From Thalassospira sp. HJ (GTDB lineage: Bacteria > Pseudomonadota > Alphaproteobacteria > Rhodospirillales > Thalassospiraceae): DNA of 64,000 bases. The notes beneath the pieces are model-generated. The model was not told where the DNA came from. It saw only the letters and a program-made list of their open reading frames with translations, and searched no databases. The stretch lies in contig NZ_JYII01000010.1 in assembly GCF_000948415.1 (NCBI RefSeq), positions 648,952 to 712,951 on the forward strand, given 5' to 3'. The translations under genes were made by a program, and so were the position numbers. The number at the start of each line of letters is the position of its first letter. Positions within the stretch are counted from its first letter, which is position 1. Shown here piece after piece: positions 1 to 8,734 of the stretch.

Positions 1-1099
1 GTTCCAGATGAAAGGACCGGATCAGATGGTTTTCCTGCGTGATTTGCGCAATTCGAAAGCAACGCCAAGCATTTCCAGCTTTACTGGCGGATAGTCTCCT
101 TTCGGTACTTTCCCAATCACCGGTCAGAAGGCTGTTGGGGGATATGCTGTTTCCTGTTGTATGCCAACGAATTGGCAACGCAGCTTCCCGCCAGACCATT
201 TTGCGTGGGAAAACCCGCCATAAGCGTTCAGCCCCCAAAAAGGCATCAATTTCCGGGCCTTCGGTGATGACCTCTGCATCACCGGTTAGTTGTAGAAGAT
301 CACCATTGGCAAAATCGGTAAAGACCAACCCGGCCTTTGGGTTGGATAGAATGTTGCCCAATGTGTTGAAGAACAGGTTGCCTGCAAAATCGGGGATGGT
401 CAGTGTTCCATGGGAATCAAGCCGGACAAAGCCCGGTTTTCCACCACGATGGGACACGTCGATTTCGCGGGTTTTGCCATCACGGTCCACAAAGGTCGCA
501 ACGAAAAAAGTATCGGCCTTTGCGATCATATCGCGTGCCCGAGTCGTTAATTTCGTCGATGTTTCAGGATGCAACGATTGAACCGTACAGGGATCGCCAA
601 CAAATTGAAAATTTCGCCGCCGGATATATTGAGGGCAATTGCCAAAACTGTGCCCGACGCGAATTGCAAACTGGTCATCGGATTGACGTATAATTTTGCC
701 ATTCAACCGATTGCGCCGTCGTGTGTGTAACTCGATCCCGATCATACCAATGGCCTGACCATCTTCCATGCCGGTATCTGCTGGGTCGCTTGAGTCGCGG
801 GGAAGTTTGACACTCAGGTGATTTGGGTCCTCTGAAATCAGAAAGCCGGGATGATTGGCGCGCAATGTTGCCCAGACATCATCATTTTCATCCACCGTGC
901 CAAATACGGCAAAGGGAAGTTGTGGATAAAACTGACGATGTTGTTCGATCAGGTGATCGCGTAATAAGCGTTTTCCGACATCCAGCATTTCTTTCCGCAC
1001 ACCGGCCAGTTCCTGCATGCGGATTTCACCCTGGTGCCAGGGGTCCTCTTCGTTACCTTCTGACGCAAATGTGGATGATGTTCTGACGGGCGTGTTCAT
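1..1099 (-). CDS. PNPOx-like / ferredoxin-reductase fusion protein (3' end outside window)
   Basis: I translated the minus strand from the ATG at 1097-1099 and found 366 codons without a stop, running off the left edge, so only the N-terminal part is present. About residues 45-315 resemble the FMN-binding split-barrel (pyridoxamine 5'-phosphate oxidase-like) domain: AVFGTVDENDDVWAT, then FFNTLGNILSNPKAGLVFTD and LLQLTGDAEV. The last visible residues, ITQENHLIRSFHLE, look like the first strand of an FNR-type FAD-binding domain. This matches the known fusion PNPOx - ferredoxin reductase - 2Fe-2S, usually about 650-700 residues. Such proteins are thought to move electrons from NAD(P)H; the substrate is unknown. 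The reductase and 2Fe-2S parts are inferred, not seen. It lies downstream of the GST gene on the same strand, 133 bp apart. Confidence 0.75.
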   Translation of the reverse strand, partial: MNTPVRTSSTFASEGNEEDPWHQGEIRMQELAGVRKEMLDVGKRLLRDHLIEQHRQFYPQLPFAVFGTVDENDDVWATLRANHPGFLISEDPNHLSVKLPRDSSDPADTGMEDGQAIGMIGIELHTRRRNRLNGKIIRQSDDQFAIRVGHSFGNCPQYIRRRNFQFVGDPCTVQSLHPETSTKLTTRARDMIAKADTFFVATFVDRDGKTREIDVSHRGGKPGFVRLDSHGTLTIPDFAGNLFFNTLGNILSNPKAGLVFTDFANGDLLQLTGDAEVITEGPEIDAFLGAERLWRVFPRKMVWREAALPIRWHTTGNSISPNSLLTGDWESTERRLSASKAGNAWRCFRIAQITQENHLIRSFHLE

Positions 1100-1232
1100 T
1101 GTGGGCCTGCTTAGCATAAAAATTCTGATGGGCCGGTCTTTGTGTTTTGCAAAGGTCGCACGAAAAGGGTGAAATGGCGTCAATGACCGGCCCAATCCAT
1201 CATCATGGTCTGTCACAGTTCGTGACGGTGTG

Positions 1233-1850
1233 TCATGAAGCGACGCGAAGTCCGGCGTTCGTTTGTTCAAAGGGAACAAAACCCGGTAATGCCTCAATGC
1301 GAGTCAGCCAGCGGCGTACATTCGCATACGGTGAAAGGTCGACATTGCCTTCTGGCGCGTTAGCGATATAGCTGTAAAGCGCGATGTCGGCGACAGTCGG
1401 GTGTGCAAGTGCGATCCAGTCATTCGCCGACAGTCGATCCTCGATCAATTTTAGGATGCCATGTGCACGCTCGATTACTTCGTCTGCATCAAATGGAACG
1501 TCGAATACCGTTAGAAGACGTGCAGCGCAGGGACCATAAGCGATCTGACCCGCTGCGACCGAAAGCCACTGCTGAACTTTTGCCGCATCTTCGGAGTTTT
1601 CGGGAAGCCATTCGGTGGCCCCAACTTTTTTTGCAGCATAAACCATGATCGCGATGGAATCAGAGATGACAAAATCCCCGTCTTCAAGAACAGGAACCTG
1701 ACCGAACGGGTTCAGTTTGAGAAATTCAGGGGATTTATTTGCGCCATTGGCAAAATCGACATTGATGATCTCGTGATCAATGCCAAGAAGGCTCAGGAAC
1801 AAATGAGCGCGATGGGCATGTCCGGAAAGTGAAAAATAATGCAGCTTCAT
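1233..1850 (-). CDS. Glutathione S-transferase family protein
   Basis: The protein has 205 residues, a normal GST length. The N-terminal thioredoxin-like half (about 1-80) starts [22 protein letters not shown] and contains [19 protein letters not shown], the segment that binds the gamma-glutamyl part of glutathione (cis-Pro and a Ser in the SDS turn). The C-terminal helical half includes [13 protein letters not shown], the conserved N-capping motif of helix 6. It probably conjugates glutathione to electrophiles in the cytosol; the substrate cannot be told. The start at 1850 is chosen because GGAGGA sits 8 nt upstream. It is divergent from a LysR regulator gene, a typical regulator-target pair. 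Confidence 0.88.
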   Translation of the reverse strand: MKLHYFSLSGHAHRAHLFLSLLGIDHEIINVDFANGANKSPEFLKLNPFGQVPVLEDGDFVISDSIAIMVYAAKKVGATEWLPENSEDAAKVQQWLSVAAGQIAYGPCAARLLTVFDVPFDADEVIERAHGILKLIEDRLSANDWIALAHPTVADIALYSYIANAPEGNVDLSPYANVRRWLTRIEALPGFVPFEQTNAGLRVAS

Positions 1851-1982
1851 TAAGACGTCCTCCGTTTGGGCGTTCACATGGGATGAACGGGAGGGGGTAG
1901 TATGATTGTTTCTTTTCGAGGGTAGAATTATCTTTATTTGGAATTTACTATTTCTATAAGTGGAATAGTTAAGGGCTGTGTG
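1851..1982. promoter_or_regulatory. Divergent GST / LysR promoter region
   Basis: These 132 bp separate the GST start from the LysR-type regulator start and must hold both promoters. An AT-rich core at about 1926-1970 contains ACTATTTCTATAAGT (1948-1962), which fits the loose T-N11-A form of LysR-type boxes with imperfect arms. I infer that the LysR protein binds here; the match itself is weak. Confidence 0.35.
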
Positions 1983-2897
1983 ATGGATCGTTTTCAGGCG
2001 ATGAATGTCTTTGTGCATGTGGTAGAAGCACGCAGCTTTGCCGCTGCAGCCAGGGAGTTGCGACAAAGTCCACCGGCTGTCACAAGGGCCGTTGCGTTTC
2101 TTGAGGACATGATAGGCGCGCGGCTTTTAATTCGTACAACCCGGTCTGTCACACTGACGGAAACCGGTGCGCGCTATTACACTGATTGCAAGCGGCTGCT
2201 TGCCGATCTGCACGAAGCCGAAGCTGCAGCAGGTGGGGCTTATGCCAAGCCAAGCGGAATGCTGACCATCACCGCGCCGGTTCAGTTCGGGCAGATGCAT
2301 GTCGCACCAATTGTTGGTCAGTATCTGGATCAATATCCTGACATACGCGCACGTCTTCTGCTTTTTGATCGTTTCGTCAATATCGTAGAAGAAGGCATCG
2401 ACCTTGCCGTGCGAATTGGCCACCTTTCTGACTCATCGCTCACCGCGATCAAGGTCGGGCAGGTGCAACCGCTTGTTTGTGCGTCACCGGCTTATCTGGT
2501 GGGTCAGGGCTGGCCGGAAACGCCCGCTGATTTATCTGATCACAAAATCATATCGACGATCGGTTCCTCGGCACGGCTTGACTGGCAATTCAAGCCGACA
2601 CGTGCAGGAGGCAAGACGGTGCAGTTTTCGCCAAATGCCCGCTGGGAAACCAATTCGATTGAGGCCGCACGTAATGCGGCCATTGATGGTTGGGGGATTA
2701 CCCGCATTCTATCCTATCAGGCAGCTCCCTATATTGCATCGGGGCAGCTTTGCTCTGTGCTTGATGATTATGCCCCCGTCCCGGTGCCGGTGCATCTGGT
2801 CTATCCAGAAGGCAAAACGGCCCCGGCGAAGGTGAGATACTTTGTCGATCTTGCTGTTGCGGAGCTGAGGTCGAATGTGTTGTTTGATTTCCAATAA
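1983..2897 (+). CDS. LysR-type transcriptional regulator
   Basis: This 304-residue protein has an N-terminal winged helix-turn-helix (about 1-60: [35 protein letters not shown]) and a C-terminal periplasmic-binding-like effector domain from about residue 90. The N-terminus and the [18 protein letters not shown] segment are typical of the CrgA-like branch of the family. ATG 1983 has AAGGG about 9 nt upstream; an in-frame extension to 1938 lacks family similarity. It lies divergent to the GST gene, so regulation of that gene is the simplest inference. The effector is unknown. Confidence 0.9.
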   Translation: MDRFQAMNVFVHVVEARSFAAAARELRQSPPAVTRAVAFLEDMIGARLLIRTTRSVTLTETGARYYTDCKRLLADLHEAEAAAGGAYAKPSGMLTITAPVQFGQMHVAPIVGQYLDQYPDIRARLLLFDRFVNIVEEGIDLAVRIGHLSDSSLTAIKVGQVQPLVCASPAYLVGQGWPETPADLSDHKIISTIGSSARLDWQFKPTRAGGKTVQFSPNARWETNSIEAARNAAIDGWGITRILSYQAAPYIASGQLCSVLDDYAPVPVPVHLVYPEGKTAPAKVRYFVDLAVAELRSNVLFDFQ

Positions 2898-2957
2898 TTC
2901 ATTCCTTGTCTGTGTTATGCTGAGCCATCCGTGAGGTGATTGTGGATCGTATCGCAG

Positions 2958-3710
2958 ATGATCGAGTGGGCACGCACTGTTGCAACCATGGGCATCAACG
3001 CCATCCTGCCGCCGCGGTGTGGGGGCTGTGGCGATGTGACCGATACGACCCATGCGGTCTGTGCTGATTGCTGGGCGGGGTTAAGGTTTATCTCTGCCCC
3101 GCAATGTGCCTGTTGCGGATATCCGTTCGAGCTTGATGTGACAGATAGTAGTCATGGCGAGCAGATGCTATGCGCGGCATGCCTGCAGAAGAAACCTGCC
3201 TTTGATCAGGCCCGTGCGGCACTGGTTTATGATGATCACAGCCGGGAATATCTTCTGCGCTTCAAACATGCTGACCGGGGTGATCTGACACCGCTTTTGG
3301 CGCGCTGGGTATATCAGGCGGGCAAGGGCATTTGGGATCAGGCCGATCTGATCGTGCCGGTGCCGCTACATCGCAAACGGTTGCTCAAACGGCGCTATAA
3401 CCAGTCCGGGCTTCTGGCGGCAAAGCTGTCACGCATGACCGGTGTGCCCTGGGATGGGCTGGTTTTAAGGCGTGCCCGCAATACCCGAAGTCTTGGCGGT
3501 CTTGGTCCGTCTTCACGCAAACGCGAAGTTGGCGGGGCGTTTGAGGTGGATGAGGTGCGTGTTGACAAATGCAATCTTGCCGGGGCACGGGTTGTGCTGA
3601 TTGACGATGTGTTGACCACCGGGGCGACGGCCAATGCCTGTGTTCGGGCGTTGAAGCGATCAGGCGCCATGCACGTATCTGTGATCACAGTTGCACGTGT
3701 CGTGCGATGA
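2958..3710 (+). CDS. comF: ComF family protein (phosphoribosyltransferase-like)
   Basis: About 250 residues, matching ComF. The N-terminus carries four Cys pairs, CGGC, CADC, CACC and CAAC, that probably bind zinc. The C-terminal half has the PRPP-binding loop VVLIDDVLTTGATA and the RRYNQSGLLAAKL segment typical of ComF. In naturally competent bacteria ComF acts in DNA uptake at the inner membrane; its role elsewhere is unclear. The start is uncertain: a TTG at 2940 sits too close to GAGGTG, ATG 2958 has a weak ribosome binding site, and ATG 2988 is also possible. A strong hairpin element follows the stop codon. Confidence 0.88.
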   Translation: MIEWARTVATMGINAILPPRCGGCGDVTDTTHAVCADCWAGLRFISAPQCACCGYPFELDVTDSSHGEQMLCAACLQKKPAFDQARAALVYDDHSREYLLRFKHADRGDLTPLLARWVYQAGKGIWDQADLIVPVPLHRKRLLKRRYNQSGLLAAKLSRMTGVPWDGLVLRRARNTRSLGGLGPSSRKREVGGAFEVDEVRVDKCNLAGARVVLIDDVLTTGATANACVRALKRSGAMHVSVITVARVVR

Positions 3711-3749
3711 CGCGCTGCAAGATTTCTGTTATATACCCTTCATCTGAAT

Positions 3750-3910
3750 AGGGTCAGGACCTACTAATTTGGTTCGAATGGCAGGGCTTATATTTGCGAA
3801 CTCCTGCGTCAAATCCCTTGAGCGGGATGCCGACCCGCTCAGCGGGCTTTTTCTTGGATTTCACAAATATAAGCCCTGCCATTCGAACCAAATTAGTAGG
3901 TCCTGACCCT
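3750..3910. repeat. 161-bp element with perfect 47-bp terminal inverted repeats (MITE-like)
   Basis: Bases 3750-3796 are an exact reverse complement of 3864-3910; the arms begin AGGGTCAGGACC. The 67-bp centre has its own hairpins: AAATCC with GGATTT, and GAGCGGG with CCCGCTC, followed by CAGCGGGCTTTTT, which looks like an intrinsic terminator. It holds no ORF. Long perfect ends and a short non-coding centre suggest a miniature inverted-repeat element mobilised by an IS elsewhere in the genome. I could not see a clear target-site duplication. It could also serve as the comF transcription terminator. Confidence 0.85.
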
Positions 3911-3995
3911 TAATTCCGCACCGTATCAGACGCGGCGAACCCGATGTTTCGGGGCATCAGCGATGATCGGTTGCCAAAGAAAGGATGAGTGCCAC

Positions 3996-4253
3996 ATGGC
4001 AAAAGTTGAAGTGTATGCCACCGAATGGTGCCCGTATTGCAAGCGTGCGCGCAAGCTGCTGGAAGAAAAGGGTGCCAAATACCAGTTGATCGACGTGATG
4101 ATGGAACCGCGTCGTAAAAAGGAAATGATGGATCGCGCCAATGGCAAGCACACTGTGCCGCAGATCTTCATCAATGACGAACATATTGGCGGCTGTGACG
4201 AGCTGATGGCGCTCGAAGCGGCTGACAAACTTGAAGCCAAGCTGTCTGCCTGA
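3996..4253 (+). CDS. grxC: Glutaredoxin 3 (GrxC)
   Basis: An 85-residue protein with the dithiol active site CPYC at about 12-15 (TEWCPYCKRA), the TVPQIFINDEHIGGCDEL segment with the cis-Pro, and the GG-C-D glutathione contact. It reduces protein disulfides and glutathione mixed disulfides in the cytosol, itself reduced by glutathione. ATG 3996 has AAGGATGAG upstream and gives the usual MAKVEVYATEWCPYC start. In many alphaproteobacteria grxC is followed by a Nit-type amidase and DUF1178; here a metabolic cassette separates them. An intrinsic terminator follows. Confidence 0.95.
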   Translation: MAKVEVYATEWCPYCKRARKLLEEKGAKYQLIDVMMEPRRKKEMMDRANGKHTVPQIFINDEHIGGCDELMALEAADKLEAKLSA

Positions 4254-4287
4254 TAATTCTCTGATCGGCTTATGGCAATAGTCATAC

Positions 4288-4320
4288 AAAACCCCGGCCA
4301 GTTTGGCCGGGGTTTTTATT
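4288..4320 (+). terminator. Intrinsic terminator after grxC (bidirectional)
   Basis: AAAACCCCGGCC (4288-4299) pairs with GGCCGGGGTTTT (4305-4316) around a 5-nt loop, with flanking T and A runs. It can serve grxC on the plus strand and the convergent dehydrogenase gene on the minus strand. Confidence 0.9.
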
Positions 4321-4338
4321 TGGTCTGATGATTGGGTT

Positions 4339-5676
4339 TTAGCCGAAGGTGGCTTCCATTTCCTTGCGGAATGCAATCGCCGGGTCCTTGATATCAAATT
4401 CGACATCATCCCAGGTCAGTGTCTGATCCATCGCCACCGGACGTTTGATCTTGAGGTGATGGGCAAGCCCGATCGGCAGCGCATTGCGCGATTTTGATGT
4501 CTGGGCCGGTGTCAGTTTGCCATAGACCGTATAGCCACCTTCACCATCGAGCATCTCACCGGGTTTGAGATCACGCTTGGCCGTCGCGACAGCATCGCCC
4601 GACCATGCGCGCGATGTGCCGGTCGCTTCACCACGAAGGGCGGCAGAGGCGACCGATATGCCAAGCTCCAACCCGATCAGGTGATAGGGTTTATACATGG
4701 TGGAATATTGCCCGCTTGGATCGGTCAGAAGGCCATATTCGTTAAAGCAGCGCGCGACATAGTCACTGGGGGCTTCGAACGTGACATAAACACCCCAGCG
4801 CAGATCACGAAATACCGGGCGGGTATCACGTTCAAGGCTTGAAACCACTTCGACCGTGCCTTTGCGATCAAGGATCCCGCCACTTCCACGCGGGCACAAA
4901 AGACGCGGTAGATCATCCACCCCGCAGGCCGGGAATTGCAGCCCGCAATCCTGTGGGACCAGATCACAGGCATTGGACACCGCTGCCATTTCAATGGCGG
5001 ATTTGGTGCCATCAAGGAAGCTGTTGAAAATCTGTGGGTTCATGCCGCCAGCCTTGGCCTGTTCGGGTGTCAGGCCATAGTGATGCCAGACGTCATCAGG
5101 CGTGACATGATGGTAAATCGGAAGATATTTCGTGCCCTTGCCCGCACAGGTCACAGGCAAACCAATCGCACGCGCCCAATCAACCATTTCCGAAATCAGG
5201 GCCGGTTGATCGCCATAGGCCATGGAATAGACAAGGCCGGCGGCCTCGGCCCGTTTGGCAAGCAAGGGACCGGCAAGCACATCGGCCTCGACATTGACCA
5301 TGACGATATGGCGACCATGTTCGATGGCCTTAAGGGCAAACCGAATACCGGCTGCGGGGCTTCCGGTGGCATCAATGATGACTTCAAGCCCGTCAGCCGC
5401 GATCAGGGCATCGGCATCTTCGGTAATCCAGGTGGTGCCATCCTTATAGGCCGATGCGCTGTCCTTGGCGGTGAACTGATCATCGGACCAGCCCACACGG
5501 CGCAAGGCCGCCTTGGCACGGTCGATGCTGAGATCCGCAATGCCCAGAACGTGATAGCCCGGATGGTGTCCGGCCTGACTTAAAAACATCGAGCCGAATT
5601 TGCCGGCACCGATGATGCCAACCCGTACAGGGTTGCCATCATCTGCCCGTTTACGCAGTTTTGCGTCGAGATTCAT
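4339..5676 (-). CDS. NAD(P)-dependent oxidoreductase with C-terminal SAF domain (homoserine dehydrogenase-like)
   Basis: A 445-residue protein. Residues 17-60 form a Rossmann dinucleotide-binding fold (VRVGIIGAGKFGSMF). The middle has DGLEVIIDATGSPAAGIRFA and EHGRHIVMVNVEADVLAGP, as in homoserine dehydrogenase-like enzymes. The end (about 370-445) resembles a SAF domain: ATAKRDLKPGEMLDGEGGYTVYG. This matches the group called predicted homoserine dehydrogenase (COG4091), whose substrates are mostly unknown; homoserine is unlikely because threonine-pathway neighbours are absent. It starts 20 bp after the PhyH dioxygenase stop, so the two are probably cotranscribed and act on the same compound. 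Confidence 0.8.
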   Translation of the reverse strand: MNLDAKLRKRADDGNPVRVGIIGAGKFGSMFLSQAGHHPGYHVLGIADLSIDRAKAALRRVGWSDDQFTAKDSASAYKDGTTWITEDADALIAADGLEVIIDATGSPAAGIRFALKAIEHGRHIVMVNVEADVLAGPLLAKRAEAAGLVYSMAYGDQPALISEMVDWARAIGLPVTCAGKGTKYLPIYHHVTPDDVWHHYGLTPEQAKAGGMNPQIFNSFLDGTKSAIEMAAVSNACDLVPQDCGLQFPACGVDDLPRLLCPRGSGGILDRKGTVEVVSSLERDTRPVFRDLRWGVYVTFEAPSDYVARCFNEYGLLTDPSGQYSTMYKPYHLIGLELGISVASAALRGEATGTSRAWSGDAVATAKRDLKPGEMLDGEGGYTVYGKLTPAQTSKSRNALPIGLAHHLKIKRPVAMDQTLTWDDVEFDIKDPAIAFRKEMEATFG

Positions 5677-5696
5677 CTTGTTCTCCAGAAGCCGTA

Positions 5697-6491
5697 TCAG
5701 GCGGCAGGGCGCTTTGCGACCAGCTCATCAAGGCAGTTATCTGCAAGCGGTTCAATCGGGGTGAAATCGCGGTGCGCGATCCACGGTTTGCGGTTGAACG
5801 CACGGATGTGGTTGGAAACCGCACACAGGCTGAGATAGACAATCGTGCGATCAAACGGGCTGATGTTCGGTGGGCTGGCATGCACCAGATTGCCATGGAA
5901 CATCACAACCGAACCGGCCGGGCCAATCGGGGCTTCGCACCCGCCGTCGGCTGCGAGCTTGCTGACCGTTTCACGATCCAGCGTCCAGAGCGGATAGGAC
6001 GTGGTTTCAAGATCATGACCAGCCTGAAGCACGCCTGCCTTGTGGCTTTTGGGAATAAACAGCAACGGACCATTGGCCGGTGTTACGTCTTCAAGGAAGA
6101 GTGCGATGTTGAAAGCGCGCGGTTCGGGCATTTCATCGTCGCGCTGCCAGGTGCCGTAATCCTGATGCCATTGCCAGACCGCGCCATCAAAGGCCGCTTT
6201 GGCGTTGATCTTGTATTGATGCATGTAGACCTGTTCTTCGAGATATTGAACAACAGGTTCGATCAGGCGGGGATGGGCACCGAGCCGGCGGTGGGCTTCG
6301 TTATAGGTATGCGCGGCAAAGGCTGTGCGCGCGACACCGGATTTTTCGCGCCAGACCTCTTCGCGGTCAGAGGCATAGATATTCTTGGCTTCGGAAAGAA
6401 GCAGGGCTGCTTCGTCGCGTGAAAACAATTCGGGCAGAAAGACAAAGCCGTCTTCGCGGAACTTCTCGAGTTCAGACTCACTCAGTTTCAT
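5697..6491 (-). CDS. Phytanoyl-CoA dioxygenase (PhyH) family protein, ectoine hydroxylase-like
   Basis: 264 residues. The Fe(II)/2-oxoglutarate fold is shown by WQWHQDYGTWQRDDEMPEP, with the HxD iron ligands, and the distal His in GSVVMFHGNLVHASPPN. NGPLLFIPKSHKAG is the segment shared by EctD-like PhyH enzymes. It probably hydroxylates a small amine or acid using O2 and 2-oxoglutarate. True EctD is usually found with ectABC, absent here, so the substrate is open. ATG 6491 has GGAGGAAAC upstream. It lies between a GntR regulator and the SAF-domain dehydrogenase on one strand. Confidence 0.85.
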   Translation of the reverse strand: MKLSESELEKFREDGFVFLPELFSRDEAALLLSEAKNIYASDREEVWREKSGVARTAFAAHTYNEAHRRLGAHPRLIEPVVQYLEEQVYMHQYKINAKAAFDGAVWQWHQDYGTWQRDDEMPEPRAFNIALFLEDVTPANGPLLFIPKSHKAGVLQAGHDLETTSYPLWTLDRETVSKLAADGGCEAPIGPAGSVVMFHGNLVHASPPNISPFDRTIVYLSLCAVSNHIRAFNRKPWIAHRDFTPIEPLADNCLDELVAKRPAA

Positions 6492-6554
6492 GATGTTTCC
6501 TCCACACCGCACATTTTTGTTTGTTCTGTTGCGGCTGATGCCCTTTGCGGGCGG

Positions 6555-7226
6555 TTAATTGGTTTGGTGATTGGTATCCTTCATATTCGAGATCAGACGA
6601 TTCTTGGCGTTGCGACTATGTTCAACGGCAAGAATCTGGGCACGTGTGCCATCGCCGACACAGATTGCATCGGCGATGGCTTGATGTTCGGTCCAGATCG
6701 GATCACGGGGGTAACCGATCTGGATATAGGCGTGCATCACGCGTCTGATCTGAAGCCAGACTGCCGCGGATGCTTCGGGCAATAGGGGGTTGCCCGACAA
6801 ACGGTAGATCGTTTGATGAAATGCGACGTCGGCTGCAACTAATTCTGCGGTGTCGCCGCTGCCCAGGGCGTGGCGTCCCTGTTCGATGGCAGCCCGCAAA
6901 GCCGATTCCCGATCCGATGCCTTGGACTCAGCAGCCAGACGGGCCGCAAGCCCGTCAAATGCTTCTCGCAGGTCATAAACGTGGCGCACCAGTTCATGAT
7001 CCACAGGGGCAACGCGGTAACCGCGCCGTCCCATGGGTTCGACCAATCCGTCACGACGCAGCAACCCCAGAGCTTGCAACACGGGTTGCCGCGAGACATT
7101 GAGTTCCTCGGCAATGGCTTCCTGACGCAAAGGTGTCCCGGGAGGGAGAGCACCGGAACACAAGGCATCAACCAGGCGGTCATGCACTTCGTCAGTCAGA
7201 CTTTTTCGGCCGGAAAGAGGTTCCAT
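6555..7226 (-). CDS. GntR family regulator, FadR subfamily (FCD domain)
   Basis: 223 residues: an N-terminal winged helix (about 8-75: LTDEVHDRLVDALCSGALPPGTPLRQEAIAEEL... with VSRQPVLQALGLLRRDGLV) and a C-terminal all-helical FCD ligand-binding domain (about 85-215) with DVAFHQTIYRLSGNP and a late His in EHQAIADAI and VEHSRNA, which usually bind metal. It is the first gene of the row GntR - PhyH - dehydrogenase. A TGTATACA palindrome lies 30 bp upstream of its start, suggesting autoregulation and control of the row by a carboxylic acid effector. Confidence 0.9.
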   Translation of the reverse strand: MEPLSGRKSLTDEVHDRLVDALCSGALPPGTPLRQEAIAEELNVSRQPVLQALGLLRRDGLVEPMGRRGYRVAPVDHELVRHVYDLREAFDGLAARLAAESKASDRESALRAAIEQGRHALGSGDTAELVAADVAFHQTIYRLSGNPLLPEASAAVWLQIRRVMHAYIQIGYPRDPIWTEHQAIADAICVGDGTRAQILAVEHSRNAKNRLISNMKDTNHQTN

Positions 7227-7255
7227 CTTCGATCCTCGTTAGGTGTACGGAATAC

Positions 7256-7263
7256 TGTATACA
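7256..7263. promoter_or_regulatory. Probable GntR operator
   Basis: TGTATACA is a perfect 8-bp palindrome 30 bp upstream of the GntR start, inside a wider imperfect dyad from GTGTAC (7242-7247) to TATACAC. FadR-subfamily operators are short palindromes often of TGTnnACA type, so autoregulation is likely. This is inferred from position and form. Confidence 0.5.
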
Positions 7264-7463
7264 CTAATTTCCGGTTTGGGAAGGATTGAATCTGGATCGG
7301 AAACACGCGCCTTGTGATCTTCGGGTTTTGATGGGGGCAGGAGAATGCAACCGTGGCCGTCCATCCCTTGATAAATCGCGGTCTGCTATCCCAATTGTCT
7401 ATTGCCGGGCCGCGGCGTCACGCCCATCATGAAAATGGATAACGATAAAAAGGAGACTGCGTC

Positions 7464-8288
7464 ATGACCCGTTTCATTGCGGCCTGTGTTCAGGTCAATT
7501 CACGCGATGTGATGTCTGATAACCTTGCGCGCGCGGCGACCTATGCCCGCGATGCCCATGCGGCCGGGGCCAGATTGATCGCCTTTCCCGAAAACGTGTC
7601 CATGATGTCCTTTGGCGGTGAAAACGTGCGTGCGGCCGCCTTTCCCGAGGATGAGCATCCCGGTCTGGTTTTCTTTTGCGATCTGGCTGAGGAGCTGAAT
7701 TCCACCCTGATCGTCGGATCACTGCATGTCAAAGTGCCGGGCGAAGACCGGGTGGCGAACCGCTGTTTTGTGATCGGCCCGGACGGCAAGGTCATCACAT
7801 CGTACGACAAGATCCACATGTTTGATGTCGATCTGGCCAATGGCGAAAGCTACCGCGAAAGTAAAACCTTCCGTCCCGGCGATACGGCCCGCTTGGCCAG
7901 TACCGAGTTTGGCAAGGTCGGGGTGTCGATCTGCTATGACGTGCGGTTCCCGCATCTGTTTCGCGATTACGCCAAGGCCGGTGCACAGATCCTTAGCATC
8001 CCGGCGGCCTTTACCCGCACCACGGGGCAGGCGCATTGGCACACACTTTTGAAGGCGCGCGCGATTGAAAACGGTTGTTTCGTGATTGCCGCGGCCCAGT
8101 GCGGCGAGCATCCCGGTGATCGCCAGACCTTTGGCCATTCGCTCATCATTGATCCCTGGGGGCAGGTGCTTGCCGATGGTGGCACCGATCCGGGTTTCAT
8201 CACTGCCGAGATTGATCTAACGCGTGTTGATGAAATTCGCCGGATGGTGCCATCGCTTGGCAATGATCGGGAATACAAGCCCTGCTGA
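7464..8288 (+). CDS. Carbon-nitrogen hydrolase (Nit1/Nit2-like amidase)
   Basis: 274 residues, the normal size. The nitrilase catalytic triad is visible: Glu in LIAFPENVSMM (about residue 43), Lys in SYDKIHMFD (about 115) and Cys in VGVSICYDVRFPHLFR (about 156). The family members closest in sequence hydrolyse deaminated glutathione (repair of a transaminase side product) or alpha-keto amides. Its usual neighbours grxC and DUF1178 are both in this window but split off by inserted genes. The ribosome binding site AAAAAGGAG lies just upstream of ATG 7464. A glutathione-related repair role is inferred from family and neighbourhood. Confidence 0.88.
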   Translation: MTRFIAACVQVNSRDVMSDNLARAATYARDAHAAGARLIAFPENVSMMSFGGENVRAAAFPEDEHPGLVFFCDLAEELNSTLIVGSLHVKVPGEDRVANRCFVIGPDGKVITSYDKIHMFDVDLANGESYRESKTFRPGDTARLASTEFGKVGVSICYDVRFPHLFRDYAKAGAQILSIPAAFTRTTGQAHWHTLLKARAIENGCFVIAAAQCGEHPGDRQTFGHSLIIDPWGQVLADGGTDPGFITAEIDLTRVDEIRRMVPSLGNDREYKPC

Positions 8289-8307
8289 ACAGGTTTAATC
8301 GAGGTGG

Positions 8308-8691
8308 TCAGGTGTAACTGACCACTTCAAACTCGATGTCATTCTCATCGCGGAAATAGAACCGGCGACCGGGTTCGTAATCGGCATGGTTAAAGGTCTC
8401 GATGCCATCTGACTTGATGCGTTCCTCGGTCGCGTCCAAATCTTCAACGACAATGCCAAGATGGTTGAGCCCGCCAATCGTGGCATAGGAACTTTCCTGG
8501 CCGTTTTTTGGTGTGCCAAGGGCATAGATCGCGACATAGCTGTCATCATTGCCGACATGATAGGTCAACCCGTCATGGATGGCCGGGCCTTGCCAGCGGA
8601 TATGCCAGCCAAACCATTTGCACAGGTTGGCGGCGGTTTTGACCGGATCGGCGACCGTGAAATTCACATGTTCGAGAAATGCAGCACTCAT
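8308..8691 (-). CDS. VOC (glyoxalase/dioxygenase superfamily) protein
   Basis: 127 residues with two beta-alpha-beta-beta-beta modules: FLEHVNFTVADPVKTAANLCKWFGW and LNHLGIVVEDLDATEERI, then GRRFYFRDENDIEFEVVSY. Metal-ligand candidates are His 9 in the first strand, His in LNHLGI, and Glu near the C-terminus in IEFEV. The reaction cannot be predicted. Its upstream region carries a promoter shaped like those controlled by MerR/SoxR-type regulators, which suggests induction by an oxidant, electrophile or metal. Confidence 0.85.
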   Translation of the reverse strand: MSAAFLEHVNFTVADPVKTAANLCKWFGWHIRWQGPAIHDGLTYHVGNDDSYVAIYALGTPKNGQESSYATIGGLNHLGIVVEDLDATEERIKSDGIETFNHADYEPGRRFYFRDENDIEFEVVSYT

Positions 8692-8734
8692 GGCGTTTCC
8701 TTGTCGTTATGTGTTTTGTTTCAGATTTCCCTTC

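Noticed and set aside
39..1086. Three plus-strand frames of 87-180 codons
   Set aside because: They are shadows of the PNPOx-like gene that is open on the minus strand over the whole stretch.
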